A stretch of 64,000 nucleotides of DNA from Distichodus sexfasciatus (GCA_032718565.1 JAVGVS010000056.1:62001-126000); one strand, 5' to 3'; positions 1-11,897 are shown, numbered from the stretch's first letter. Notes: generated by a model from the letters alone, not told the origin. Program-made: numbers and translations.

Positions 1-405
1 GCGGTATCTGGTCAATTTGAATTTCAAAACTTCTAAGCGCAGAGACGACTAACTGCCGCATGAAAAACAAGTTCCAGGAATCAGTGCCAGTGAAATATGT
101 TCTGCCAGTAAGGTAAATTTCCTTGTCACAGTTATGCAAGTGAAGTCTGGTGGTGCGGTTTACTGGAACCCCCAACTGAAGGGCGAGCACTGCTTTCCTA
201 AAACCAGCAGGCCAACAAAATGGGCGAGAAAACATCATGTAGGCAAACATCTGACAAACAACTACTTTAATATTTTTCCGAAGAGCAACGTAGTAATTTG
301 TTATTATTCCAAGCAAAACTCACATAGTTCTCCCTTCATTCATTCATTCAGTCCACCTCTTTCTTGCCTTTCATCCCACCTGTCGCAGCCTTTCCACCTC
401 TTTCT

Positions 406-407
<2 letters not shown>

Positions 408-444
<37 letters not shown>

Positions 445-935
445 TTCACTGCCCCCCTCTGTCTTTCTCTCTTTCACTCCTGCCTCTCTCTTTCTCTCTC
501 TCTCTCTGTCTTTCTCTCTTTCACCCCCCCTCTGTCTTTCTCTCTTTCACTCCCTCTCTCTCTCTCTCTCTTTCTCTCTTTCACTGCCCCCCTCTGTCTT
601 TCTCTCTTTCACTCCTGCCTCTCTCTTTCTCTCTCTCTCTCTGTCTTTCTCTCTTTCACCCCCCCTCTGTCTTTCTCTCTTTCACTCCCTCTCTCTCTCT
701 CTCTCTTTCTCTCTTTCACTGCCCCCCTCTGTCTTTCTCTCTTTCACTCCTGCCTCTCTCTTTCTCTCTCTCTCTCTGTCTTTCTCTCTTTCACCCCCCC
801 TCTGTCTTTCTCTCTTTCACTCCCTCTCTCTCTCTCTCTCTTTCTCTCTTTCACTGCCCCCCTCTGTCTTTCTCTCTTTCACTCCTGCCTCTCTCTTTCT
901 CTCTCTCTTTCACTCCCCCCCGCCTCTGAATCTGT
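408..935 (+). repeat. Higher-order CT satellite, 135-bp unit
   Basis: A 135-bp unit of CT microsatellite punctuated by TCACTGCCCCCCTCTG and TCACTCCTGCC recurs at 451, 586, 721 and 856 with almost no difference between copies. Because 135 is divisible by three, two frames stay open for over 200 codons, but the translations are pure Ser/Leu/Phe repeats and not genes. Confidence 0.93.
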
Positions 936-1490
936 AGTGCCCGCGTCTTCCCTCAGCTGTTCCAGTCTGCTGGGATTGATACAATATTTTCCAACCTCAA
1001 TTAGCCAAGGGCCCGTTGACTAATTCCCACTGTTTTTGCACCTGAGCGGTGTGGAGCGAGGGCTGGAAAAAGTGAGCGGGGGCTCAGGGGGCCGTTGCAG
1101 CGCGCCTGTTTGGGCAACACCACCGTGTTGACAGACCATGGGGGCTATGCAGAGGACAAGGTGGACCGTACCCTGGCCAGCGCCGCTCTACACACACACA
1201 CACACACAAAACTACATGAAAAACAAGAGGAATTTACAGTGTAAAGAGAGAAAAACATGAGGTTTTTGTGTTTATGTATCAAATCATGATTAAATATGAA
1301 CAGTATAATACAGCTGACATTAAACTGGTGTGTGATGGTCATTTGATACTTATTTCAAGTGGTAGAAAGAGTATTGACTAGTTGTACTTAAGTGCAAGTA
1401 CTGAAATAATACTTAATTGCAAGTGAAAGTACTAATGTTAAAAAGTCTTTAAGTAAAAGTACAAAGTACTTTTCTCACAAAAGAGGCATT

Positions 1491-1720
1491 TGGGGGCATA
1501 ATTGTAGAGTGTTTGTCCCGTGATCAGGTTTGAATCCAGGGCTGGTAAAGTTGCCACTGAGGTACTCATGAGCAAGGTACCGTCCCCAAGAACTGCGCCC
1601 CGGGTGCTTGTTAGCTGCCCGCTGCTCTTTCATGGATGGGTCAAATGCAGAGGTCACATTTGGTTGTGGTGCACTGTGTGCTGTGCTGTGGTGTGTTCAC
1701 AATGACAAATAATCACTCAC
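1491..1720 (+). mobile_element. tRNA-derived teleost SINE (family 1), near full length
   Basis: Family 1 plan: a tRNA-like head (TAGCGTAACGGTTAG; B box GGTTCGAATCC), body GGTACCACTGAGGTACTCAT, GTCCCCAAGCACTGCTCCCC and TGCCCACTGCTCCTTCA, and tail GTGCTGTGCTGTGTTCACAA followed by TGACAAATAATCACTCAC. This copy has a degraded head but complete body and tail. All family 1 entries below are judged against this plan. Confidence 0.88.
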
Positions 1721-1969
1721 ATACTTTCAAAAGAAAACTAGTTACCTTTTAACGTTGATATTTATTGAATAAATGTTCTGCATCTTTTTCAAGTCTGTTT
1801 TTTACTTAATTGTTTGTTTATAAAGTCAGGATTTATAAAATGGTTTCACTAAAACGTATATAGCTTTTAATAATGTAATATCAAATCACAACAAGGTTTC
1901 AGTAACGTTTTGGAGGTGGAGAGTGTTTTGATTTTCGGCTTGCATAAGTTTTTAAGTAGGTCTATATTT

Positions 1970-2128
1970 GACCCATCCATTAAGGAGCAGTGGCCAGCTG
2001 ACATGGGCAATGCTGGGGGAGCAGTGCTTGGGGACGGTACCTTGCTCATGAGCACCTCAGTGGCACCTTTACCAGTCCGAGACTTGAACCGGCAATCTTG
2101 TGATCACGGGGTCAACTCCTTAACCCAG
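1970..2128 (-). mobile_element. Family 1 SINE, head and body
   Basis: Reverse-oriented body (GTGCTTGGGGACGGTACCTT) and B-box region with degraded A box; the tail is missing. Its right end abuts the foldback repeat at 2136. Confidence 0.85.
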
Positions 2129-2135
2129 GGGTAAG

Positions 2136-2228
2136 CAATTCCGGTCCTGGAGGGCCGGTGTCCAGGATTATCTGAAATCCAGTTGGATGGAAAACCTTCA
2201 GGACACTGGTGGTCCGGTACTGGAATTG
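2136..2228. mobile_element. Small foldback repeat
   Basis: Arms beginning CAATTCCGGTCCTGG (2136) and ending CCGGTACTGGAATTG (2228) are inverted copies of about 28 bp around a short centre. It resembles a common fish interspersed foldback and sits immediately beside the SINE. Confidence 0.6.
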
Positions 2229-3477
2229 TTGTCCACTGCCCTAGCCTATACAATACCTACCAGTTTCAACTTTCACAGTCATAGTCATTTGATAAATATG
2301 GCCACTGATTCTTGCTTACATCTTCGTTAAGATCTGACTCCATCTCGCAGCTGCCAAGAGCGAGTTTTGATGCAATGAGCGTGAGCCATGCAAACACGGA
2401 GGCCATCTACTACAGATATCGGATACCACTACTGTCAATTTAACACCAAACAGAAACGTTTAGTAGCTAAAAATACCCGTCTTTGTGCAGAAAGAGGAAA
2501 TAGTATTTTTGCAAAGCTGTTTGTGAAAAAATGTTACTGGAAAAGCTACAGCATTTAAAAAATATCTTTGTTCCCGAGAAGCTACTAAAAAGTAGTAAAG
2601 TTAGTAGCGTCATTTCACTACACTGTTCACTACCATATTCAGACAACCAGCTAAAACCAACGAACAGCATTTGATTCAGCAGCAACACTACTTCAGCAAT
2701 CATGACGCAAGACATTCAGAGAAAAATGATCAGCAAGAATGAAACGTGTCTAAACAATTGAAGCTTTGTGTATCCACTCTCTTTCAGCTGTTTTCACTCC
2801 ATTCATTCATCGGTTATTTTGACTTACGTGTCCCGCTTTTTGATTGACTCACAATCTCTCATTTTCTGATAGTAAACCTGTCGATAAAATGTTATTCCAG
2901 GGCATGTTTTAAAGAGCTGCTCTTTCAACTGCCCCAATAGGGACCCCGCGAACATTATGCAAGACGCGGAGAAGCGTAGCAAAGGAGACCCTCGCCGCTC
3001 AAGAGGCTCTTTTTTGAAATTCAGGAGCAGGAAATGAGGGAAACGGAGGTAAATGTAGAAGCAAATTGCATTGGAGTACTGCATTATTTCAGCTCCGGAC
3101 TGGCCTTTAAGCGTACCCGACAGAAGACCTGGGGAATGGAGACTTACAATATCCACAGCTAAAAAGACACAGGGAAGCCCGGGTCTAACACAACACAAGG
3201 GCAGAGACAAAAAATCCCAATGTGAGGGATATTAATATTACAGACGTGAGAACATAGAAAGGAAGCAAGAAAATTCACGGTTTCTAAATATTTCAGCAAT
3301 AGATTAACTCCATAATCTCACTGAAAGCAAGTTCTCATCTGTCATGTCAGTCATAATCAAATAGGTATTTGCAAGGTTTAAACGTCATCTAATTTAAAAA
3401 CATAGATTTGCATGAATAAAGTTGAATTCTTATTATCTAGAACATTTCTATGACCGGCTACAACCAATTTGGATCAT

Positions 3478-3549
3478 CAAACTCGTTTGTTCAATAACAC
3501 TCTTACAACAATCGATTGTTGTAACAGAGTTATTGAACAAACGAGTTTG
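3478..3549. repeat. 72-bp spacerless palindrome
   Basis: Two 36-bp arms with two mismatches meet at ATCGAT (centre 3513/3514), each arm starting CAAACTCGTTTGTTCAATAA on its own strand. It would form a long hairpin or cruciform. Confidence 0.85.
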
Positions 3550-3912
3550 TTCAAAACATTTAAATAAAAGTTGTCAGCAAAAATTAAAGGTGTTCGGAGT
3601 GTAATGTACCAACTGTTTCAGCTGTCTCACCAAAACCAAGTCACGCCATATTCCACATAGCACGACTGTCTTTGTCACGCCAGTCCTTGTCAAGTAACTA
3701 TTTTCCCCCTAAAATTATTTGCCTTATTTTCCATTATTTGAACATCATTTGTATTCAGTTGTTTTTGAAACCTGTGTGAGTGTAAAGATTTGAAACTTGG
3801 TCAAGGCATTAACTGGGCTCATGTGACATGCAGACCCCTCCATCCCTGTGAAAATGTCCCTTAAAATGATTTTACACTAGTACACTTTGGGAAACCCATC
3901 ACTGTCTGGATA

Positions 3913-4117
3913 GAGTGAAAGTGTGAACACACCACAGCACAATGCACCACAAGAAAAGCGGACCTCTGCATTTGCCCCATCCGTGAAGAAGCAGTGGGCA
4001 GCTGACATGAGCAGCGCTGGGGGAGCAGTGCTTGGGGACATTACCTTGCTCTGGGACTTGAACCGACGACCTTCTGATCACAGGGGCGAATGACCAACGA
4101 TTACGCCACCAACTGCC
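3913..4117 (-). mobile_element. Family 1 SINE, near full length
   Basis: Tail (GTGAACACACCACAGCACA), body and a tRNA-like head ending TTACGCCACCAACTGCC are all present in reverse, with a deletion in the 5' body. Confidence 0.88.
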
Positions 4118-4159
4118 ATTCAATGCACTCCATTCTAAAAAGTTTTCAACTACATTGTC

Positions 4160-4525
4160 ATTCAGTATTTCTTACAAACATTTAAGGCTTCTGGAAAACG
4201 GTTGCCGCAAATTTGCAGCAAGGTCATATTTTCACATGCAAACTAGGTTTGTGGCAAACTTGTGGTGGACTTCTAGCAAACTTTGTGCACCTGGCAAATT
4301 TGTCACCAAATGTTCACTACAAGTTTACCATTACTGGCAAATTGTTTTGGCAGATCACTGGTCAAAACATTCGTCACTAGTGGCAGTTCGTCATTGTTGC
4401 CAGAACTTTGCCGCAGGTTTGCCACTAGTGGATGATTATGGCAAACTTGTGGCAACATATTCAGGTAAACTCCACTGTTCACCACAAATAAACCACAAAT
4501 TTGCCGCAAACATTTTGTTTTTTTG
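4160..4525. repeat. Degenerate repeat of GCAAACTTGTGGC-like words
   Basis: Words such as GGCAAACTTGTGG, TTTGCCACTAGTGG and AAATTTGCCGCAAAC recur in both orientations, with inverted ends near 4200 and 4500. This suggests an old foldback element. The 124-codon ORF across it looks fortuitous. Confidence 0.45.
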
Positions 4526-4570
4526 TTAAGGATTTTACACTATAGATTTACAGTTTGCTGTCTGGAAAAT

Positions 4571-4600
4571 ACATACATACACACACACACACACACACTC
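4571..4600. repeat. (CA)n microsatellite
   Basis: A plain AC dinucleotide tract after a short CATA run. Confidence 0.9.
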
Positions 4601-5041
4601 CCCACAAGCCTGAACCTAGCTGTTAAGACCCAAAGCCAGTCACACTGATTGCCATTGCTGACCTTTTGACATCAGACTTCATGGTGCAGCAGCTCAGGTA
4701 ACAGAGCTACACTGAGAGGTGGAGGTGGAGTCGTGTAGGACTCCAGATGCCAAGATCCAAAAAGGAGGGAGGAAACTCAGTGACACTGAACAAATTTGGG
4801 TTGATTTATCCCTGAGGAGTCTGGGGAAAACAAGCATGCTGTCTGTACCTGATATTCAAGATGTTTCTACTCCGACAAGAAGTTTGCGGTCAACCTGCTT
4901 GTTTTCTACAAACTGTTGCTAGAACTTTAAAATATTGTTCATTGGATTAGATAGATCAGAACTTTCAGAGCAGTGATGGACAAAATCAATGTGCCTCGTT
5001 CACCAATATTTTATTATGTTTTTCTTAAATTTGTCCTAAAG

Positions 5042-5268
5042 TTCATTCATTCTCCGAACTGCTTAATCCCAACCGGGTGCTCGAGGACCGGAGCCTATCC
5101 CGGAGACTTACAGGCACAAGGCGAGGACCAAACCTGAACAGACGCCAGCACACTGCAGGGCACACACACTCACACAATCACACCCTCACTCACACCTTAC
5201 TGGGCCAATTTAGAGTCACCAATTAACATATATTACATGCCTTTGGACTGTGGGAGGAAATTGGAGCC
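5042..5268. mobile_element. Common teleost interspersed repeat (GTGGGAGGAAA type)
   Basis: Contains GGAGCCTATCCCGG, a CACACACTCACACAATCACA block, TTTAGAGTCACCAATTAAC and TTTGGACTGTGGGAGGAAA. These appear in the same order at 27690-28045, so this is a second copy of one widespread fish repeat. Confidence 0.8.
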
Positions 5269-5878
5269 CTTTAAAAAGTTAAAACTTTTAAATAGTGAAT
5301 TTTAGAACTGAAGAAACCTTAAAAACTTGATGTTTTGCACAAACAGACAGATAATAAAATTTGTGTTCTTAACTGGTTGGCAATTGATGAATGGATGAAT
5401 GAGTCCCAGTGTTTTCTGAACTTACATCATGCGCAACGAAAGTCTGACATCAGAAGCACATACTGTAAATTTTGCTAACTCCAGTGTTTCCCATGTCAGC
5501 TGTTCACTGCACATTATGTACATTCATAAAACCTTGATCTCATTGCTCCCTGCTCTGTAACTCCTGACCTAATTATCACACTGCATTTCTCCAGTTTTGT
5601 ACGTACCGCCTTGTCATAAAACGATATCCCCATAAAGCAATACTTGTATTCATGGGGTGTTCCCGAGACTAAACGGCAGCAACGCCTCACTCCTCGAGTC
5701 TGTGACACCAAGTTGGACAGCCCGAGAGGAATCCCGCATTATAAAAAAATTACTCATAAAAGCTGAGAGATAAGACAGCATACGTATGGCAGTAAAAGAA
5801 AAAAAGCAGATAGCTCCCCACCCATTTCATGCCCACACACACACACACACAGGGTACAGACCCCTCCCGCCTACTCAC

Positions 5879-6242
5879 TGTCAGGATAGTTCTTGCGCCG
5901 CGTGCCGTCCACTTTCCCTGTCTTGTCGATGCACAGGAAGAACTTGTTGGCGGAATAGAGGCGACGCAGACGGACGTCGCCCTCCAGGTGGTTGTAGCTG
6001 CGCGTGTGGCGCTCTAAGGTCCATGAGCAGTTGGCATTCCGGGCCAGCACTCGCAAGGGGTCATGCCCCGGTCCAGCTGGGCATCCTCCTAGAGCAGAGC
6101 CAGCCAGAAGAAGCAGGTACAGGCAGGTGAGTCGGAGGGAGAGGGCGCAGGGAGGAAGGGGGAGCCAGGGATAGGCCGAGCCAGAGAAGGGGGCAAGGTC
6201 GGGGCAGAGACCAGCGGCGGAGGATGCCGTCCATCTGCACAT
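5879..6242 (-). CDS. fgf22: FGF7/10/22-subfamily fibroblast growth factor, first coding exon (likely fgf22)
   Basis: The exon encodes 121 residues plus one base of the next codon. It starts at an ATG at 6242 in a good Kozak context (CCCACCATGT) and ends at a GTGAGT donor beginning at 5878. Residues about 29-54 form a hydrophobic signal/anchor stretch (TCLYLLLLAGSAL). An N-C-S glycosylation sequon follows at about residue 71, then the start of the FGF core: ERHTRSYNHLEGDVRLRRLY and FFLCIDKTGKVDGT. Ending after NYPD with phase 1 matches the family's exon 1/2 junction, where the next codon completes the Ser of a SILEI motif. Such proteins are secreted, heparan-sulfate-dependent ligands of FGFR2b/FGFR1b. 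The core resembles FGF7 and FGF10 as much as FGF22; the fgf22 call rests on the divergent polrmt neighbour. Exons 2 and 3 were not found in 1-5870, so the gene is partial here. Confidence 0.82.
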
Positions 6243-6842
6243 GGTGGGTCAGAGTCCCGGGATGCACCTCGGGCAAGCGGTCGGCATGATGCGGCTCCCT
6301 GTTAGCCCTGTTAGACACAGTCCGTCCTTGCGTAAGGTGGCAACTGTTCGGAAGGTGCGAACGGATTAGACACAGTCCGTCCCGGTGTTGGAGATGCAAC
6401 CGTCGGGCAGGTGAGGACCTACCTCACCAAAAAACGTCCAACTTTTGATGGAAGTGAGACTCAAGTCTTTAGTGGTACCTGGGATCCGGGTCTGTCCTTT
6501 CACATAGATGATCTTTGCCACTCAAAGAAGTTGTGTTGCACTTTGTAATTCCATCTGCAAAGCTGGCTCCAGATCTTCTTGGGTTACATGGGAATCCTCA
6601 GGGCCAGTCTGTCTTTCGCTTTGTGCTGGCTGCTGCACCTTGCAGACGCTCCCTCTTCTCTCAAGCAGGGGCAGAGAAAGGTGAAACGTGAGGCTGTCTG
6701 ACCCGTGCCTCTGAATGGGCTGTGATCTGTGTGTGTGTGTGTGTGCCTCAAAGACAGAGAGGGAGTGAGAGTGCAGATAGAGAAAGAGAACCGGCAACGG
6801 TGTGACTGAACGAGGCAGTAAAGCTGTAAATGGGTGTCCACT
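6243..6842 (-). promoter_or_regulatory. fgf22: fgf22 5' flank / probable 5' UTR
   Basis: This stretch lies directly upstream of the fgf22 ATG on the minus strand. It is moderately GC-rich and holds no repeat I recognise apart from a short GT run at 6729-6747. The two ORFs of 85-91 codons here run through that GT run and look like chance. It is the natural place for the 5' UTR and core promoter, but I see no convincing TATA box. Confidence 0.35.
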
Positions 6843-8130
6843 CTCTAGCTCTCATGCTCCCTGCTGTCTCCTTTCTCTTTGGCAGGGTTGGCTCACCCGT
6901 CCTCTGCATTTTATCCTGGGCAGGGCTTCTATCTGGGGCCGACTAATGTGAATGGGTGGGGCCAGAATCATTCACAATCGCTGCAAGATGAATGACCTCC
7001 GTATTATCTCACCTTTTACTGACACCGGCATTCCACCGGAAGGAGAGTAGTAATGTTACTGACATCTGGTGTTGGGTGTTAGAGAAATGAAAACCTACAG
7101 GACTTTGTTATTGTCATGCAATCAGCTCAACCAAGACACCCAATGCCATTTGCCCTTTAATGAGACACTAAACTACTTTTATCTGCTCAAGATAAAGCAT
7201 GCAGCTGATAAATCAAGGGTTAATACAACCAATTGAAGATAGCAGCTTCAACAGACTATAAAGTTATATTGGGTTTGTTGTTCTCTATGGAGACTCTCCT
7301 GGACTTGATATGTCGGTAAACCTCTACTTTGGAGAAAGAATAACAAACACTTCCTTCTAGGCACATTTGTCTGCACTTTAGGAGTACTTACCCCCCTCTA
7401 AAAAGCTCCTGGATCCAATGAAGTGCATAGATCGGAGGCGGAGGGGGAGGCGGGATGGAAAAAGGTCTTGAGAAGCATGTTTCACTTGCAGCGAAGGGGC
7501 CACTGTTACTTCACGCTCTCCAACTAGCTAACACACATCGCCTAGAAGCATTGGTGTTTACGCCTGCCCCATAAAAGCTGGTGGAGACGGCTTTCTGGAG
7601 TCGCTCAACTTAACCCCACAAACCACTGGTCATGCCTACCTGAGTGTGTGTGTGTGTGTATGTTTGTGTATGTTTGTGTGTGTGTGTTTGCCGTGGGGTT
7701 TCCCCCCTCTGCACATCAAAGGTTCCGCTTCAGCCCGTCATGCCATCGTTTTTCGGTCTTCCCTAAAGAGTAAGAAAAATCACAGTCCTTCACCCCCAAT
7801 TAAACCTCACAGTGGTGTCCTCTTGGAATCTCAGGAGACTCAACTCAAATGGGACGGAAAAGGTGGTTGTCTGAGCCATGAGTGTTTTGTTGTTTGCAGT
7901 GTACAAATCAATAGTTTCTAAATTCTTAGCAAAAACAAGAAAGAATGAAAGAGAATGATTTTGACAGTGAAGAAGATTTTTGGAGAAGCTGGCATGTGAA
8001 CGAAGAACAAAGAATGTGTATGCTTCTGACGCAGATTTATGTTGTGGACAAATTTCAGACGCTGCAGAATGGGGGCTGATCTTCCTAGATGAAAAATGGC
8101 ACCCCATTTGGTTTTGTTTAAGATATCATT

Positions 8131-8734
8131 TGAGACCCTCCACGGCAAAACCAGTTGCTTGTCGCAAGTTTTCAAAATTGAGTTATGATGTCTTCAAAAC
8201 GATACCTATATTAAATGAATCGGACGACATACAACTGAGATATTGTTGGGTTTCTCCTGTCACAGCAAGTGAGAAACGGAGAAATCTGCCTTTGAAGTTG
8301 ACTATTGCCGTAGCACTCACAGACGCTTGGTGCGGTCACAGCTACGTTTGTATTTACGGTAGCCTACACTGCATTCACAGCCACACGGATAGCCTACCTG
8401 CGTTAGGTTAACTGAACTCGGGAGACGGAGATGGATTCCGGAGAAATATCTTCACGCTAGTCAACCAGTGGATTTACCATAAATATTGGAGTAGAGCGGT
8501 CAAAACAGAAACTTTTAACATTCTGCTGGAATTGAATTCCTCACCTCAAGAAAGTCATGTTTTCAGGATGGAAAAGGTAAGTTTTTCAGAGAAATTTATT
8601 CACAACAGTACAGTATAGACCTTCTACTGTTTCAAAACACTAAAAACAAAATGTTACCCCACGCAACATAAACGGTCGTTTTTCTCGGAAACCTCCGTTG
8701 CGACAAGCGACTGATTTTGCCGTGGAGGGTCACA
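8131..8734 (+). mobile_element. TIR element family T, copy A
   Basis: Family T elements begin TGTGACCCTCCACGGCAAAA and end with the inverted complement (TTTTGCCGTGGAGGGTCACA). TIRs are about 37 bp and the interior is about 640 bp with no coding capacity. This copy has one substitution in its left end (TGAGACCC) and is flanked by TT on both sides. The interior contains TTTCTCCTGTCACAGCAAGT and GAACTCGGGAGACGGAGATG. Non-autonomous. Confidence 0.88.
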
Positions 8735-8896
8735 TTTGTGTTAAAACAGAAAAATAAAGGCCCATACACACCTATTAATAAAATTAATAAAAACATATAT
8801 TTTTTCTCCTTCGTTTTCGAAAATAACTTTGTACACATGAGCCCATTATCATCTGAAACAATACGCTGCACAGAACCATGTCAGCACCCCAAATTT

Positions 8897-9030
8897 GGCT
8901 GTATGTTTCCGGCTGTAGGAAGTTAACCGGCGAATTCGCTAATGGCAGTGACAAGCGCTAACCCGTGATTCAGATGTGGCTGTGTGTTTCCGGCTCTAGA
9001 GGAAGTTAACCGACAGATTTACTCATGAAT
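8897..9030 (+). repeat. 81-bp spaced direct repeat
   Basis: GGCTGTATGTTTCCGGCT..AGGAAGTTAACCG at 8897 recurs as GGCTGTGTGTTTCCGGCTCT..AGGAAGTTAACCG at 8978. This suggests an old tandem duplication; nothing is known of its function. Confidence 0.6.
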
Positions 9031-9751
9031 GTGTGCGCTTCGCGCCGCGCTACTGATACAACTGACACGAGTCCCGTAGTATGTCTATGAAATGTCCCCA
9101 AAAGTATAGAGAAGTAAACCCGTGTGAATATGAGACTGCGTGTGGTGTAAATGAACTCTTCTTAAAACCATCAAATGAGCAGAAGTCTGTTTTTGCCCAT
9201 CTAAGCCCCTATATTTAGAAAAATAAAACCCTTTCAAGCAGGCAATCTTGCGCCCCTCTGGCACACTCAACCACCCCGGAAGTCCTGGCGCTTTTTCTTT
9301 TGGAAATTGACGGTAATTAGAATCATTCTGGGCACTGTAAGATGGTTCACTTTAAAGTCTGCCTGCCCTTGGGTTCAAGAACAAAGTCCTGCTCTCCATC
9401 TGAATGTCAGATGTGGCGATAGATATTCCCACTTGCAAACATGTGGACGCTGGTCACTGCTCTTCTTAGGGCAGTCGCTCCACATAAACACACTTCATTC
9501 GGCAAAATACACTTGATTTATATTATGGTTTCAATGTTAATGTTAATAAAAAGACTTGCTGGTTTTGGATGGTCACCAGCTTAAGAACTGTTGGTCAGTA
9601 AAGCCCATTGTGAAGTCACTTAGACAAAATTAACACCAAGCTAATCACCAATCACAAGGCCGGATTATCCATAGACTTAATCGGGCAAGTGCCCAGGGGC
9701 CCCATCATTTAGCACAAGTAGACCTTTAAATATCTTTTCATAATTTTAATA

Positions 9752-10004
9752 TGTGACCCGATCTGCCGTAATGAGTCGGAAGTCGGCGTTCTATTTATTT
9801 AGATACGGGCCAATTATGTTGAAAAACATCAAAAATATCGATTCTTCTTTTTTGGTCTTATATGAAAGAAAAGGTCTTCAAAATTAATCTGGTCTCCGAA
9901 AAGGAAAAAACGATATTTTTAAAGTTTTTCAACATAATCGGCCCGTATCTAAATAAATACGGTAGAACGCCGACTTCCAACTCATTACGGCAGATCGGGT
10001 CACA
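9752..10004. mobile_element. 253-bp palindromic MITE with TGTGACCC termini
   Basis: The left arm TGTGACCCGATCTGCCGTAA.. through ..TTATGTTGAAAAAC is repeated inverted at the right (GTTTTTCAACATAAT.. to ..GATCGGGTCACA). Arms are about 80 bp with few mismatches and flank an AT-rich centre. It shares only the outermost 8 bp with family T. Confidence 0.88.
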
Positions 10005-11529
10005 TGTTATTCACTGGAAATGATGAATACAGATCATACATATACATTTTTAAAGAGAGAACACACAAAGAAAGATTTTTTTAAACTCACTATTACATAC
10101 CCCTCCCCTAATCTGAATGAGCTCGTCCCATGTCAAAAAACACCTTTTCTTCACCCAATTGCCTTATTTGCACTTTTAAGGTAGTGAAGTCTGCTTTATA
10201 ACTACGCTTCGTGCAAGGGCAGGCTAAGTGACAGTGCGAAAAAGCAACTGTTGAAGCATAAGTCAGTCCCTCCAGGATTTCGGGGCCTTTTGTTGAGATT
10301 GTTGCAGCCTAAAATGGCAGATTTTGCGGTCCCTTTTCTAACAAAAAAATTGATGAAAGTTGTTGTGTTTTTAGCCATTTTGTTGCAATTAAGTTGCAGG
10401 AGCAAGTCAAAGTTGAGGAAAAAAGATGTGACTTTCCTCTGTTATAATTCATATTTAACAATGAATTAAACCCACAACTATTTTTGCTCATCATTAACCA
10501 TTTAGTCATTTTTGAAGATACATGTTTTATCACACGTTTCCTGTGTGTTTTCCAAACGTAACAAGGAAGTGAGTTTTCTGATGTATGCCTCAACGTTTCG
10601 TGGGAAACAACAATGATTAGTCTAACATTGCGGAGTAGTTGTGGTAATTGGTCAAAATTGCATGGTCGCAATGAATTGGCGGGGATTGACTGAATTCGTG
10701 TTAATATTTGCGATCGCCACATTGCGAAATCCTGGAGGGTCTGATACGTGCAAAACTGTAATGCAGGGTTCTGTCAGATAAATATCTGTGTTGGAGGTCA
10801 GTGGAATGTCTAGGCCAAACTTGGTTATATGATTAACAGGTTAAAGTCTTCAGAATAATCTAAATGAGTCTTCTTAAAAATTAAGAGGCCATCTGCTGTG
10901 GTAGATTGCATGCAACACCGTTCAGCCACAGCTTCCATCCTGACGGCAGCTGTAAATCAACTAGTGTCGGCTGAACCACAGTTACAAACCATCAAAAAGA
11001 ACATTTGCTTTGAGTTCACACACTCTACACCACACCAAACGCCACTATCAGCAGCGTCAGTGGATAAATGTCTGACTGTGTGATATATATCACTCATTTG
11101 TATCCTGTTCGCCTATCAGATCTCTTTTTTTCTTCAAAAACCTATTGCTCTCTCTGCCTTCCCGCACTGAAATCTCTGTTCTCCATCTTGTGAAGATGAA
11201 GACTTTATGAACAGTCTCGCTGATCGGAGAGATCGGCCACTTATCGCAAACGCCGCGTACAATGGACAATGGTCACGGAGCAGGAAATGCAAATTGCCAC
11301 GCGCTCGGCTGAGGACCTGACACTGCTGAGGCCCTCAAGTCCAGAATTGAAAACGGATGTTTATACAGGCCAGATGGCATCGTGCCACGCTAACTTACTT
11401 ATCTGGTCCACCTGCGCTGAAGGAAACAGAAGTTGACAACGGAGATGAGAGTAAGTTCTAACATAACACCAATGTCCAGATGCAGAGACACATTTATAAT
11501 GTTCTGGATGGTGTCTTGAGTATTTGCAG

Positions 11530-11630
11530 GGGCAGTTGGTAGCGTAATGGTTAGGGAGTTGGCCCTTTGATCCCGGTGTTCAAGTCCTAGACTGGTGAAG
11601 GTGCCAATGGGGTACTTATGAGCATGTGTA
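11530..11630 (+). mobile_element. Family 1 SINE head
   Basis: GGCAGTTGGTAGCGTAATGG head, B box and first body segment; truncated after GTACTTATGAGCA. Confidence 0.82.
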
Positions 11631-11878
11631 TGGTGTTATTCTCAAAATTAATAACCTAAAAATTGTATAAATCAGTTAATACTAGTGCTGGAAATCGTTA
11701 AAAATTGTTTTACATTTATCACAATCATATACTTGTTTTTTACCCACATAAAACAAATAAATGAAATAAAGAAAGGCATGTTAAGGAAGAGTGAACCAGC
11801 TTAGTTTTTAACTTGCTATTACCAATAACATCCATAATAAACAGCTGACGTTTATTATACGTTTATTAGCAGATAATT

Positions 11879-11897
11879 CTTCTTCTTCTTCTTCTTT
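11879..11897. repeat. (TTC)n microsatellite
   Basis: A short run of CTT/TTC triplets. Confidence 0.85.

Noticed and set aside
134..1023. Two long overlapping ORFs (267 and 219 codons)
   Set aside because: They are translations of the 135-bp CT satellite, with Ser/Leu/Phe repeats only.
1084..1195. Short GC-rich coding-like stretch (GGYAEDKVDRTLASAAL)
   Set aside because: Codons look protein-like but no family is recognised and it runs into a CA repeat; could be a conserved noncoding element or relic exon.
2824..3210. 128-codon minus-strand ORF
   Set aside because: No recognisable domain or homology, no splice context, and it lies in a repeat-rich region.
1..5870. Search for fgf22 exons 2 and 3 on the minus strand
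   Set aside because: No SILEI-type or HFLP-type FGF coding segment found; they probably lie beyond the left edge.
7980..8411. 143-codon ORF
   Set aside because: It spans the edge and interior of TIR element copy A and is not a transposase; family T has no conserved ORF.
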